The notes beneath the pieces were generated by a model. That model did no database searches and was not told the origin of the DNA. It saw only the letters and a program-made list of their open reading frames with translations. Shown in pieces: positions 1 through 11,536 of a stretch of DNA of 64,000 bases. Each line of letters opens with the position of its first letter. Position 1 is the stretch's first letter. The DNA is from Scalesia atractyloides. Taxonomy: Eukaryota; Streptophyta; Magnoliopsida; Asterales; Asteraceae. A program made the translations under genes and the position numbers. The stretch lies in assembly GCA_947069175.1 (NCBI GenBank), contig CAMTDV010000013.1, forward strand, positions 53,822,610 to 53,886,609. Reading direction: 5' to 3'.

Positions 1-731
1 TTCATGGAATCACCAATCGGAAAGCATATGCAATATTGTAAGTACACTCGACCCACTTTTGTTTATAACACTTTTGGGTGTAACATGTTTTACCTATACA
101 AAAATCACAAACACTTAAACTTTATGAAACGCACAAACAATCCTATACCCATGAATACTTGAATCGTATACTTGTTGCTTGTCTTGGATATTCGTTATGC
201 TATGCTTTAGTCATTAACTATTTTTAGCCTTCGTTTGACATGCTTAGCGCTATAAGAATTCACGCATCCACATCCATCGTGTTATTCGTGAGGTCATGTT
301 AAAACATCGTGATTGCGTTAAGGGTTTGATTATTAGTATTGCATGCCTTGATATTGCTCTTGTATAGATTTGGTTGCCATGAGGATTGTTAAAACTTTAT
401 TCGTATACGTATGCTATGCTTAAACATGTGTACTCGCCTTTGCTTTTGCATTGACTTTATTTTAAAACATGTTACAGGTTGAAGGAGATGATGCTATGAA
501 ATCAAAATAGCAAGGACTTAGATACACACATTTTAGACGTTAGATTTATAAATGTTGTACCAAATTTTGTTATGTTTTATGAATTTATTGTATTGCTTCA
601 TGTTGTATTTGACAATGTTGTGAAATGAAATTTGGATTTAATTAAATATTGTCATTTATTAGCGTTGTGAGAAATGAGCAATCTCGTTTTCGTCTCATCC
701 CGATGTTTCCGCCATCGGTTGGGGTGTGACA
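1..731 (+). repeat. Ty3/gypsy LTR remnant (3' part), element A region
   Basis: This stretch aligns by eye with the last 0.7 kb of the LTRs of element B (about 49080-49782 and 57230-57931). Shared landmarks are GTACACTCGAC, TTTTGGGTG, TAGCGCTATA and the terminal CCGCCATCGGTTGGG-GTGTGACA. It is cut off by the window edge. It ends like the B LTRs rather than like the LTR at 1586-4205, so the two LTRs around the integrase fragment may not be a simple pair. No primer binding site follows it; the sequence passes straight into integrase code. Confidence 0.8.
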
Positions 732-1555
732 CCGTGATGGGTACGCAACTTAATCTTAGTACGGCTTTTCATCCTCAAATGGATGGTCAAACTGAACGTA
801 CTATCCAAACCCTTTAGGACATGCTTCGTTCGTGTGTAATTGATTTTGGTGGAAATTGGGATGTACATTTACCTTTGATAGAATTCTCGTACAACAACAG
901 CTATCATTCCAATATTCAAATGGCTCATTTTGAAGCGTTGCATGGTCGTAAGTGTCGTTTGCCTATTTGTTGGCACGATATCGGTGAGGTATAAATCACC
1001 GGTCTCAAGCTCATACAAGAGACGGCGGACAAGATCCTTCAAATCCGCGACAACCTCCTCAAAGCTAGAAGCCGACAAAAGAGCTATGCCGATAAACGTC
1101 ACAAACTGTAGGAATTTAATGTTGGTGATCACGTACTCTTCAAGGTATCCCCTTGGAAAGAAGTAGTTCGATATGGTAAGTAAGGGAAACTCCTCCTCGC
1201 TTCATAGGTCCTTTCAAGATTCTCGAAAGGATTGGCAAGGTAGCGTATCGGCTGGATTTACCTAAAGAACTCAACAACGTCCATCCAACGTTTCACGTTT
1301 CGAATCTCAAAAAGTGTCTAGCTCATGAAGGACTCCAAGTTCCGCTGGATGACTTACGAACCAACGAGTCCTTGAATTTAGTTGAAAAACGGTTGAAATC
1401 ATGGACCGAGAAACCAAGCAGCTTAGGCGCAGTCGAATTCACATAGTTAAGGTGTGATGGGAAGGAAAACGTGTCGTTGAATTTACTTGGGAGCTCGAGT
1501 GTGATATGAAGACCAAGCATCCGCATCTATTTGTTAAGTCTTTCTCTTGATAAAT
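732..1555 (+). pseudogene. Ty3/gypsy integrase C-terminal part with chromodomain remnant
   Basis: The plus-strand translation, in several frames, reads as the end of a chromovirus polyprotein. It shows the segment around the third catalytic residue (DGQTERTIQTL, then a stop where GAG is expected), FSYNNSYHSNIQMAHFEALHGRK, the GPFKILERIGKVAYRLDLP linker and HPTFHVSNLKKCLAHEG. A frameshifted chromodomain follows. Integrase inserts element cDNA into chromosomes, and the chromodomain of this clade is thought to steer integration to marked chromatin. The zinc-binding domain and the first two catalytic aspartates are absent, as are gag, protease, reverse transcriptase and RNase H. At least four stops or frameshifts are visible. 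It is a dead fragment joined directly to an LTR end on its left. Confidence 0.85.
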
Positions 1556-1585
1556 TTTGGACAAAATTTCCTAAGTAGAGAGGAC

Positions 1586-4205
1586 TATAATGCTTCGCAT
1601 TTTGTACTTTCTTTATTTAGAAAGTAAATCTGTATCTTTCTATTTTTGGAAACTTGTACCCGTATCGTATTCACATTTTATTTGCAATCTTGTAATCTGA
1701 GACTTTGATCGTAATGGAATTCTATTTTATACATATTGCATACTTGTGTTACACGATACAAATTGGAATGCAAACTTACACACTCAAACGATACTCGAAT
1801 ACTTGTGTTTATATTTTGAGACATGCTCGATACTTATTAAATCGTCGTTACATTTTAGTAACATTTTAAACGGGTTAAAAGTACGTAAAATTATACAACA
1901 TAACCCAACCTATAATCTTCATTACCTTCATAGCACATAGTAGTAGTAGTAGTGGTAGTAGTGGTGGTAGTAGTGGTGGTGGTAGTAGTAGTGCTGGTAG
2001 TATAGTGGGTGGTATGTACAGTGGTAGTGGTAGTGGTAGTGGTAGTGGTAGTAGTAGTACACATGAATTACACACACATGCACGAAGGCATGTGGCCTTC
2101 GTGTCCCCTCTCTCTTTCGCGAAGCCCAAGGCCTAAAAAGGGGCCTTCGCCCCCTTCTTTCCCACGAACCAATTCCCTTATACGTGAAGGTGCAACCTTC
2201 AAGTATAAAGGGTGCCTTCCGGGGAACCCACATGCACATGGGATATTTGCGCACTATCATAGAAGTTCTAAACCTTTCTGTTACACTTTAATTTAACGAC
2301 CAACCACCATCCACTTTATTAAATGCTTTAACCCTATTTCCTTATAAATTGCAGCCTCCCATTCCTTTAAAGCCTATCCTACACTCAACACTCTCAAATC
2401 CTCACATTCTCTCAAGTGTTGAAGCCGTAAACATGAACTCCAGATTGTTAGTGAGTTTCTACTCACAATTTCTATCTTTTTCTTTTTTTTTTCTTTTTCT
2501 CCTCTAACTTTCTTGGATAACTTATAGGAAGTTTCCAAAAGTTTTTCCTTGGCAAACTAAAGTGGGGCCTCACCACATTGAGGTCACAGTAATTATAAAC
2601 TTACTGTTTTGAAATTATATTCTTATTTCTTGTTTGGTTGATTTAAAACTTGGTGTAAACTCACCAATCTACCAACTAAGTTCATAGTTGTGGGTTTGTT
2701 TTGTGGTTTTTTCCACCTAGAACACAAGCTTAAATCTTATTTAAATTCTGTCCATATGTTCTGAGTGATTGAAAACTATCCAAGCTTCAACCTCTTATGT
2801 TGAAAGTCTTGTGCATGAGTTGTGTGAGAACCTTGGAAGCTTGGCTATCCGAATTAGTTCCACAAAATCTCACTTGTCACACTTTTCAACTAGTAACAAC
2901 AAGTAGCTTCCAAGAACCAAAGTAACATAATCTCGCTCCACCTTCAACATTAGGCATGATGGGTATGGAACACCTAGGGGTTTAAACTTACTTGGCTACT
3001 TGACAAACTAGTTAGTTATATTATATTTCTTATTCATGACCAACCGGGTCATCAACTCAGTTGATGACCTTGTGCTTTAGTGAATCATACAATGAGGTTA
3101 ATCTTACCTAATGCTTGACTTATATGACTATACATGATGATACATGATGGACTGTATAATATAATATATAATTACCTGAAATCTTATACTAACCGGATTA
3201 TGTGTTAGATGTTAAGGACTTAGGTTATACTATCTTAGTTCTAAATTTTCTCGTTTGTGATTCTAATGGGCCAATTTGGACCCATGAAAACACGTACAAA
3301 CTTAGTGTCCGAACGAGTATTTAAACAAGATGTATTTTCGTTACTACATACTTTCCATATTAAATTCCAAATCTGAACTCTCCACAAATTCCATAAACTC
3401 ACACACCTATGTTTCCCCAATGTAGGGTAACTTCGTGTTCTAGACTCTCTTACGCTTCAACTCACGTACGCGGAATTTCTACGCAAAACCGTGAGTATAC
3501 TCGATCCCGATTTTCTGTTGTATACACTTTGGGTGTAACATGTACACTTATACAAATCACGAATAGCAATTAAACTTGTTTATGAACATACTCTATCCGT
3601 TAAAAACATGAAACTTATGTTATTCTTGTTATCGCATGCTATGTTATACTTGTGTTCTATATGCTCATTAACTTTGCAAGCCTACCTTCACAATTATAGC
3701 GCTATAGGATTAACACATCGCCCGTATATTTGTGGTATTGTTAAGTAAACTATTTTACAACCTTGTCGTTTCGGCGACAATGGTATGCACGATTGTGGTA
3801 CACTTTGGTTTGACTTATAGTTAACACATGCTAGTATGACAACGAACAATATATGCAAATTACCATGTTGGATATGAGAAAATTCTTATTCACTATTATG
3901 CTATGTATTCAAACTTGTATACTTGCCAACTTTTGTTGATCTCTATTTTAGTACATGTTATAGGAAACTAGTTAATGATGATTGAATAAACGTATTTAGG
4001 GTGGATTAGATACACACCTAGATTTAAACTTATGTATTTGTTTCATGTTGTTTCATATTTGCAACTTGTTGTATTTCCCTTTCAAGACAATGAATTTCCA
4101 TATTAGTATCAATGAAATTTGAATTATCTAAATATTGTCACAATTAGTCATCATGAAGTCTCTTGCAATCTTGTTTTCGTCTCACTCCGATGACTAATTG
4201 TGACA
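1586..4205 (+). repeat. 3' LTR of gypsy element A
   Basis: The LTR begins TATAATGCTTCGC, just after the purine-rich AGTAGAGAGGAC, and ends TTGTGACA. It matches the start (TGTAACGCTTCGC) and end of the element B LTRs, with TG mutated to TA. The length of about 2.6 kb equals that of B. A TATA-like box lies at 2343-2349. About 120-250 bp upstream are GC-rich inverted repeats built from GAAGG/CCTTC (2084-2220). The flank after 4205 is Helitron-like DNA. The matching target duplication would lie left of the window. Confidence 0.85.
1937..2061 (+). repeat. imperfect trinucleotide microsatellite (GTA/GTG)n
   Basis: About 125 bp of mixed GTA and GTG triplets with few interruptions lie inside the U3 part of the A 3' LTR. 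The B LTRs do not have it at the corresponding place, so it expanded after the copies separated. Confidence 0.95.
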
Positions 4206-4913
4206 CGCATTGGATTATTATCGGTTTGATTTGTTACATCACTCGTATAATTTATGCATACGATATAGAAATCAACATGTCTTTTACATTGACTGAAAAC
4301 GATAAAATCAAACACCGGTACCGACAATGATGTTGTGTGAATGGTATTGATCGGTTTAAATTGTCACCATATTGTTAACGATATTCATTTGTCGTCACAT
4401 ACAGGGTTGTATAGATGAATAATTTTTGAAAATGAAAACCATAAATACTAGAACCAATGTTATTCGCTCGATGCAATGTCGGTTTGTCAAAAGAAAATAA
4501 ATACCAAAACCGATGTTATTCGCTCGGTTCACTATGGTAGTGGTACAATATCTGTTCTCAAACAAGAAACCATAAAAATTAATACATACCGGTACCAATG
4601 TTGTTCGATTTGGTACGGTATTGTAGGAATACGATCTTAGTTTATTGTAAGCAAAAAACAATAAAAATAATTATTGGTACTGATGCACATTTTGTTCAAT
4701 CAGTTACGATTTGGCTTGATATAATAGCAACACAATAGCTGTACGCAAACCAACCGAACATATATCAACAACTGAACAACATCATATACATTTTTATTGT
4801 TATCCAATGATATAAGGTTTTCTCTTTCGATTGCTGTAAGAGTGGCGTACAGTAACATACCAGACATATAACTTACCAAATTCCCACTTCGAAGCGCTTG
4901 GGTATATCACTAT
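4206..4913 (+). mobile_element. Helitron-like repeat with 3' hairpin end
   Basis: This non-coding repeat is dense in GGTACC, CCGATACC and GGTATCGG palindromes. It parallels 57937-58670 and 43751-43975. It ends in AATTCCCACTTCGAAGCGCTTGGG followed by TATATCACTAT, which matches the better-preserved ends at 43942-43975 and 58637-58670 (hairpin, then ATATCACTAG before T). A short hairpin about 10 nt before a terminal CTRR is the known 3' signature of Helitrons. No Rep/helicase code is present. The 5' TC end was not located because element A lies there. Confidence 0.55.
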
Positions 4914-7545
4914 ATTATTATTATTTTTTTACTATTATTATTATATATTATTATTATTATGAACAGTGATATAATATTTTAAAGGTTTATTTATTTTTTA
5001 ATACTAATTTTTAAGTACTTAATTTATTTTTTTAATAATATTTTTTCATCATAACTATTTTTAATAATACATGTTCGTTAACTTTAAAAAAAAAACATTA
5101 CCATATAAGTTTTATTGAAAATGGTTACCATGTCGCTATGGTATTAAAATTGAATCAAAACCGACAATGAATGATAATTTGTTATTTTGAAGTATTTATT
5201 TATTTTAAATACTTTATTCATCATTTATTTTGATTTCTTTCTTCTAATAACTTTCGTTTTATGTTTATTTCTTTCAACATTGCGATAAAATTCTATTGAA
5301 AACAGACATTGTGTCGCTAACTTGCAAACCGAACCAAAACGATTGAATGACATTTGTATCGGTACCGATATTTACTTTTATTGTTTTTACTCTAGATAAA
5401 CTGGCACCGTATCGTTATCATACTTTAACGATCTAAAAGAAAGTAGTGTATCGAGCCGAAATCGAACAAACAAAATTGAATTCGGCATTGGTATTTAATT
5501 TAATTGTTAGTACTTCCGATAAACTAACACAACGTATCGCTACCAGTACCTGTATTCATTTTTATACTTTCCAATTTCAATAATTATTCATTTATACAAC
5601 TCTACATGTGACATAAACGGATATCTATACAAGTATTGTGATGATCTGAACCAATCGATACCATTCGAGCAACATCGTTGTCAGTACCTGTGTTCGTTTT
5701 TTTATGGACTCTAGAAGATGTAAAACACATGTTGATTTTTATACCAAGTGCATGTATCATACCAGTATAGTAAGAAACCTAACCGATACCAATCCAATAC
5801 TCATGGTAACGTATCGTCACATGGTTAAATAACCTAGTTGTTTATGAATAGAAACCTTTGATGAATAGTTGCCCATCAATTTGAACTATTTGTTTTTAGT
5901 GGTATTTTATGTGCCACTTAATTTAAAAATAGTTTTTTTTGTCGTGCGTTGTGGCGAAACCGAGTAAATGATAATGTAAAACAAACATGATTTGAAAAGA
6001 ATGCATGTTGTTTAGAATGCTAACCATTAGAACGGTTTAGTTTATCATCATATCGTTTTATGATACCAAATAAATACTTTATTTTAAGTATAACTTCGTT
6101 TTTAACAAAACTCGGAATGTCAGGGAAAAAACCACACACAACTACATACTTAAGTTTTTAGAAAAAAGTTATAAACGTAAATTATTAAAGAAGTATCAAA
6201 TTAATCGATAAATTAATATATATTGTTTTATGATACCAAATAAACTACTTTATTTATAGTACAACTTCGTTCTTAACAAAACATATAACGGAATATTAGG
6301 GAAAAAACAAGCACAACTACGTACTTAAGTTTTTAGAAAAAAGTTACAAACGTTATTTACTAAAGAAGTATCAATTAACCCATAAATTAATATATGTTTA
6401 AAAAAGGAAAAATAATTATTAAAAAATGGTAAAGGAAATATTGGTTTTAAAAAAAGAAAAAATGTTATTAGAATTAGAAGTAAATATAATAACAAACTAT
6501 TATAATATATTAAATAAAATTAATAAAAAGCTATATATTTTTATAAAAAAAAGTTACCATTTACCAGATTTCGTTAACAATATATAAAATTTTAATCTAT
6601 TTTAAGTATTAGTTTATTAGTGCTATTTTATTTATCATTTAATTTATTTTTTTATAATAATAACTAGCGTTCGTTAACTTTAGAAAATTCTAAATTTGTA
6701 TATATGTTTATTAATTATTTTTAAAATTCCAAATTGTTTGCCAACGTGTTGTGACTAAACATTATCGTAGACATTGGATTGGTATCGGTTTGATTCGTTA
6801 TAGTACATTCCACCCGGTATAGAAATCAATACGTCTTTTATATCGAACAACGAACACCGGTACTAGCAACGATGTTGTTCAAATGGTATCGGTCTATTGA
6901 AATTGTCGGTAGTACCAATATTCAATTATCGTCACAGAAAGATTGTATAAATAAAATTTTTCAAAACCGAAAACCATAAAAAATATATATAGGTACCGAT
7001 ACCGATGTTGTTTGGTTGGTACGGTAGCTTACATTATCAGTTTATCTTTATCGAAAGAAAAAACAACAAAAATAAATATCGGTACCGAAACTGATGCTTG
7101 TTCGGTTCACTATGGTAGTGGCACTGCATCCGTTATCAATCAGGAAACCAAAAATTAATACATATCAGTACAAATGTTGTTCGATTTTATTCGGTACGGT
7201 ATGGTAGCGATACATGTCAATTTATTGAAAGCAAAAACAATAAAAATAAATTACAAATGTTGTTTTTCAGTCAATAAAATTTATATCGCAATGTTGAAAA
7301 AACCAAACTTAGTACGCAACAAACAAAATCGATATCAACTAAACAACATCGGTACATAGAAAGCAAACAAACCAAACTGATATCAACTTAAAACACTGGT
7401 ATTGGTGTTGAGATTCGTTCTTATTGTTTTTGATCGATTTCGATGTAAGGTTTTCTCTTTTTATTACTATAGCGAGTGTGGCAACCATATTGAACTAAAG
7501 TGATACTGACTGAATTTCCGCAGCGAAGCGCGGAAATCTCATTAG
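4914..7545 (+). mobile_element. second Helitron-like unit, composite
   Basis: It begins with (TTA)n, like 43976 onward and 58671 onward, and parallels 58671-60291 over most of its length. Compared with that copy it carries an extra block at about 5930-6590. It ends with TTTCCGC, a short loop and GCGGAAA (7515-7536), a perfect 7-bp stem, followed by TCTCATTAG before T at 7546. That fits a Helitron 3' end with one change from CTAG. No long open frame is credible here; the short ones are AT-rich chance frames. Confidence 0.55.
6052..6395 (+). repeat. tandem duplication, about 172-bp unit x 2
   Basis: Two adjacent copies start at ATCGTTTTATGATACCAAATAA (about 6052 and 6225). They share AACTTCGTT, AGGGAAAAAAC, TACTTAAGTTTTTAGAAAAAAG and AAAGAAGTATCAA. 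They lie within the block that is missing from the paralogous copy at 58671-60291. Confidence 0.85.
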
Positions 7546-7675
7546 TTTGAATTTAATTTAAGGATATGTTGCCAAAATGGATTTGGTAAAAGGAAAAAAA
7601 TGGGATAAAAAGGGATGAAAGGCTGTGTAGAGAGGTTCAAACCGTCTCATGTGTGTTGAACATTTTGTGATTAGC

Positions 7676-7795
7676 ACCACAACTAATACTAAACACTAAA
7701 ACTAATGCTAAACACTAAAACTAAACCCTAAAGGTAAACCCTAAATACTAATACTAAACACTAAAACTAACCTAAATGCTAAACCCTAAAGCAAA
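7676..7795 (+). repeat. degenerate interstitial telomere-like repeats
   Basis: Repeated CTAAACACTAAAACTAA and AAACCCTAAA units appear, including several exact CCCTAAA heptamers, the complement of the plant telomere repeat TTTAGGG. Spacing is irregular and units vary, so this is a decayed or chance-enriched array rather than a telomere. Confidence 0.7.
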
Positions 7796-7994
7796 AACTA
7801 AATCATTCACCTCAATCATAGATGTACAACACTTATTTTTCAATATTTTTCAATTATCTTACATACGTGTCAAATGAGAAAAAAGTAATATTTTATTTTT
7901 GTTAACAGGTGACGTAGACAAAAATAATGAAGAAAAAAATTCAGATTCTGATATTAATCCTATTGTAGGTAAATACATATATGTATATAACAGT

Positions 7995-8021
7995 AGAAAA
8001 CCCGCGTGATGTGGCGGGGGC
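7995..8021 (-). repeat. possible Helitron 3' terminal hairpin, minus strand
   Basis: Read on the minus strand, CCCCCGCC, a loop and a CGCGGG arm are followed by TTTTCTACTG. Hairpin plus TTTTCTA is reminiscent of Helitron 3' ends, but the terminal tetranucleotide is not CTRR, so the call is weak. Confidence 0.3.
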
Positions 8022-8867
8022 AACACTTTGTATTGCGATGCTGGTTTCTTATCCTATAATAATTGTTGTAGCATCATTGTGTAGATATATGTCATAAACG
8101 TTACACATTGTCATTAGAAGTGCCTAGATTAGTAACTTGGCTCCATATCCATTCAGAGAGCCTTTTTATCTTTCTTTGAGTTTCAAACATCCAATCCTTA
8201 AAAAAGTGTGCAAAATTTGAATACGCAAGTTAAAAGAAGATTAAATAAATATTAATATAAAACATATGCACCATAACAAATGATCTAAGACTAGTATGTC
8301 CATCATCCTGCAATAAAACACATACAATGTATCACATAACATACCAAACATGTAAATAAAAGATATACAAAAAACAGCTTAACCTTAAAAGAAATACAAC
8401 CTTAAATGCAACCTTAGACGATTGTACAGCTATTGGTTTGTTCAAATCAGTATGTTGTTCATCGAAATGAATATGCAAAAAGAAAGTAATACATAGGAGT
8501 AAAATAAAATCATATTGTGCATTTGTGTTTATGAAAACATGTTAATATATTATATTTATATATAATATCAACTTTTAAATAAAATTGTTAAATGTACCAA
8601 TTAACACAATGATCCAAACAATACACAAACTATATTATCATAACTCGAAGATATAAAAAAGGTATAATTAGTAAAACATAAATAACAAAGAACTAACTTT
8701 AGAAGCTTCAACCTTTGAAGTTATATTTGGATCCATGCCTAAATGATTTAACAAATGTAATATAGGTGTGTATTGCTTTATATTTAACGGATAAACTCTA
8801 CTTGTACACTTTAGGGTTTAAATTTTAAAAGTTAGTTTCCCGCTTGGTAAAATATAAGAGTTTTTCA

Positions 8868-9200
8868 ACCCTTTAAATTAGGAAATTTTGTTGATATCTG
8901 ACTAAAGTGTATAAACATGTTCAGTAAATTAGTTTTAAAATTTTTTATCATGCTTTTATTTTTTATTTTGTTAAACTTGTTAAAAAGAACCCCCTTTAAA
9001 TTAGGAAAATAAAGTGTAAAATCATGTTTAATTAATTAGTTTTAATTTTTTTACCATACTTTTATTTTTTATTTTGTTAAACTTGTTAAAAAGAATCCCC
9101 TTTAAATTAGAAAGTTTTGTTATTAAAATACATGGTTAGAATCTTAGTTAAACTTGTATAAAAGAACCCCACCAAATAGGAAAGTTTAGTTGATTAAAAC
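8868..9200 (+). repeat. tandem repeat, about 120-bp unit x ~2.7
   Basis: Units contain CCTTTAAATTAGGAAA, an AATTAGTTTTAA segment, CTTTTATTTTTTATTTTG and TTAAACTTGTTAAAAAGAA. They recur at about 8868, 8990 and 9105, the last being partial and more diverged. Confidence 0.8.
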
Positions 9201-9564
9201 ACATGTGCAAAATCTTACATGTATATGGATATTTTTTTCTCTCAAATGGTGAGTGTGTGTTTATGAGAAAAAATTATAGGTTAATAATAATTATGATAAC
9301 AATGTTACTATCAACACACCAATAATTATGATAATAAAAAAGAATTATTTGATAATATGTTTTTATTAATGTATATGTTTCATATCCATACACCAAGGTA
9401 ATTGCTAGAAAGGCATTTTAAAATTACACTTCCAATTGGACATCTATGAAAATTTTATTCCAATCATCCCATTTTTTCACTACCTTCTATGTGAATAATT
9501 GAAGTTAAATTGCTACAAAGGTATTTATAAATATAATAATGACTTGGACACTAAGGGATTACTT
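9201..9564. other. AT-rich spacer
   Basis: No gene, RNA or repeat boundary is visible apart from short AT runs such as AATAATTATGATAA repeated at 9281-9345. Confidence 0.6.
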
Positions 9565-10395
9565 GCTTGTACGTTTTAATCCACAAGTTGATATTGACCA
9601 AGACAAACATCGATATTGACAAAAATGAGCAGATCGTCACTGTATCTTCAAATGTTTTTATAACATCATAGTTTAAAACATATGAAAAGAATACATAAAG
9701 TAATTATAGTTGATGGGGTAAAGTGTAAGTACTATCTAATTATCCATAATTTTGTTAAAATTGATGGATCCAAGTGTAATAAGATGGAGAATTAAAATGT
9801 AATTAGTGTTTAAAAGACCAATTTACCCTCATTTTAGGGTTGTACCTTATGCATCGAGGAGAAAAAAAAGTTCTTATTTTTTTGTTTCATAAAATATCCC
9901 CCCATGCATTATAATATAGTATACATACGCAATGTCTACTATTTGATAGTAGACACTTCTACCACTCTTTTGCGGACTCTATTAGTTGTTATTTTCTTCT
10001 TTAACCATTTGTACATTAAAGCATCATCATCTTGTACCTTTTAATCTGTGCGTTAATATTGAACAAGACAACTATCGAAACATCGATAAAAATGTGTAGG
10101 TCGTCATGCTATCTTTGTATTTTTTAACATTAAAGTTTATATAATATGTCAAGAATACGTAAAAATAAATTATAAGTTTGTTGTGGAGGGGAAAAATGTA
10201 ACTAATTATCTATAATTTTGTTAAAAGTCAAGGATTTAAGGGTAACAAGTTTAGGGCCTAAAAAATAAATAATGTTTCAAAGACCAAATTACCCTCATTT
10301 TAAGGGTCTATCTATAAATAAAGGGAGAAAACTTCTTATTTTTTGGGTATCTTAAAATACCCCTCACTCATGCATTATAATATAGTATATATATT
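9565..10395 (+). repeat. diverged direct duplication, two copies of about 370 bp
   Basis: 9565-9935 and 10015-10395 share an ordered series of landmarks: TGTAC(G/C)TTTTAATC, AACATCGATA, CGTCA, AAGAATAC, ATAATTTTGTTAAAA, AAAGACCAA(A/T)TTACCCTCATTTTA and GCATTATAATATAGTATA. Divergence is high, so the event is old. The interval between them has no recognisable feature. Confidence 0.8.
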
Positions 10396-10498
10396 TAGAA
10401 TAATAAGTATATGTAGTTAAATTCCTTATCATACATATATGTATATAAAAGAATAATTTTTTATTTATGTTTGTAACAAGGCTATGTTTGTAACAAGG

Positions 10499-10905
10499 TG
10501 AAGCAATTGACCAGATCATTCATGAGTACAACAAAAATGTTGAAAATGAAAAAGATGATCTCATCGGACCCCGAGGGACATCTAATGCTATTGAATTATG
10601 TGATCGTGTTGATAAAGGAGATGTGTGTACTAATCTAAACGAGAAGCAAACAACCCATTTGAAAGACATGACAACGTTTAAATTAATTTGCCAAGAATCA
10701 CCAACTCCAAAAATTAAAGTTGAACAAAAAATTGATTTGAACAGAAGTTGAACAAAAAGAGGAAGGAGAGATGGCATAAAGGGAGTCTAAATTTGACAAA
10801 TCACCATTTTTAGAAAGAGTTGTGAATATGGATAAATCTCTTACAAATGAAGAAAGTAATATCTGTGAATAGATATTGGAATATGCATATGTGGATGACT
10901 AAGTT
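10499..10905 (+). pseudogene. captured gene fragment, acidic protein
   Basis: An open stretch of about 84 codons starting at GAAGCAATTGACCAG reads EAIDQIIHEYNKNVENEKDD and continues through LCDRVDKGDVCTNLNEKQ. After a frameshift or intron it continues as SPFLERVVNMDKSLTNEES, with a stop in ICE-stop-ILEYA. Copy 2 (44728-45130) has TAC at that stop, giving ICEYILEYA. Conservation of the reading frame across the duplicates argues for former coding. Downstream, a pyrimidine-rich tract ending ATACATGCAG (10970-10979) looks like a splice acceptor followed by GCAAGAAATCAAC. I do not recognise the family with certainty. The SPFLERVV...L-T-EE pattern faintly recalls the region before the C48 (Ulp1-type) protease domain in plant transposon-carried genes; the catalytic domain itself is not seen. 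Confidence 0.4.
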
Positions 10906-11536
10906 TTAGTACTTTCTAATATGGTCTTGATATGCATATTGTACTTTTTAACTAATGCAACAATTTTTTATACATGCAGGCAAGAAATCAACACAAAGAT
11001 CGTCAGTTAAAATCTGTTTGATAAAGATAAAAAAAATGTTTATGAATGCTGAAAATTTATTTCAATATATATATATATATATAGGATAAGGATCTTTTAG
11101 AAACCACCATTTATTTTGAGAACCGTAAGAACCAGTGTGAACACAACCAAAAATAGCTAAAAAAATAAAAACACAAATTTTTTTTATTAAAATCGCTAAT
11201 TTCGTCACTAAAAAAAGTGAACAGTAATTACTGCTGCACATGTGCATATGTCGTAGTTTTTGTTTTGTTTTTGTTAAAGACGCGATTTAACTAAAAAATC
11301 CTTTTTAGCAATTAGTTTTGAGGTTTAGCTTTATTGTTTAGTTTTTAGCATTAAGTTTTGTGGTTTATTTAGCCCAAATTTGAATGTGATAACTCATCAT
11401 CAAACACATTTTAAGACTATAATTTAAAAGGGTAAAAAACACGTGGCTATCAAACTATAAAAAATATCTAAGAGTAAGAGTTTTTAGCATTTTTGTATGA
11501 CAATCTACCCTTCAGAATACCCACAAATTCACTCAT

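Larger units (their letters stand above)
7546..8867. other. AT-rich intergenic DNA without a recognisable gene
   Basis: This stretch holds telomere-like repeats (7676-7795) and a possible reverse-oriented Helitron hairpin (7995-8021). The rest is AT-rich unique-looking sequence. No open frame with protein-like composition was found on either strand. Confidence 0.6.

Noticed and set aside
1875..2296. Leucine/proline-, histidine/tyrosine- and valine-rich frames on both strands
   Set aside because: These are translations of the GTA/GTG microsatellite in the A 3' LTR, low in complexity and overlapping in several frames.
4395..4661. Minus-strand 88-codon frame in Helitron-like DNA
   Set aside because: It is built from GGTACCGAT-type repeats, has no protein-like composition, and is not conserved as a frame in the paralogue at 58200-58500.
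7676..7795. Chromosome end
   Set aside because: The repeats are degenerate and flanked on both sides by many kilobases of transposon DNA.
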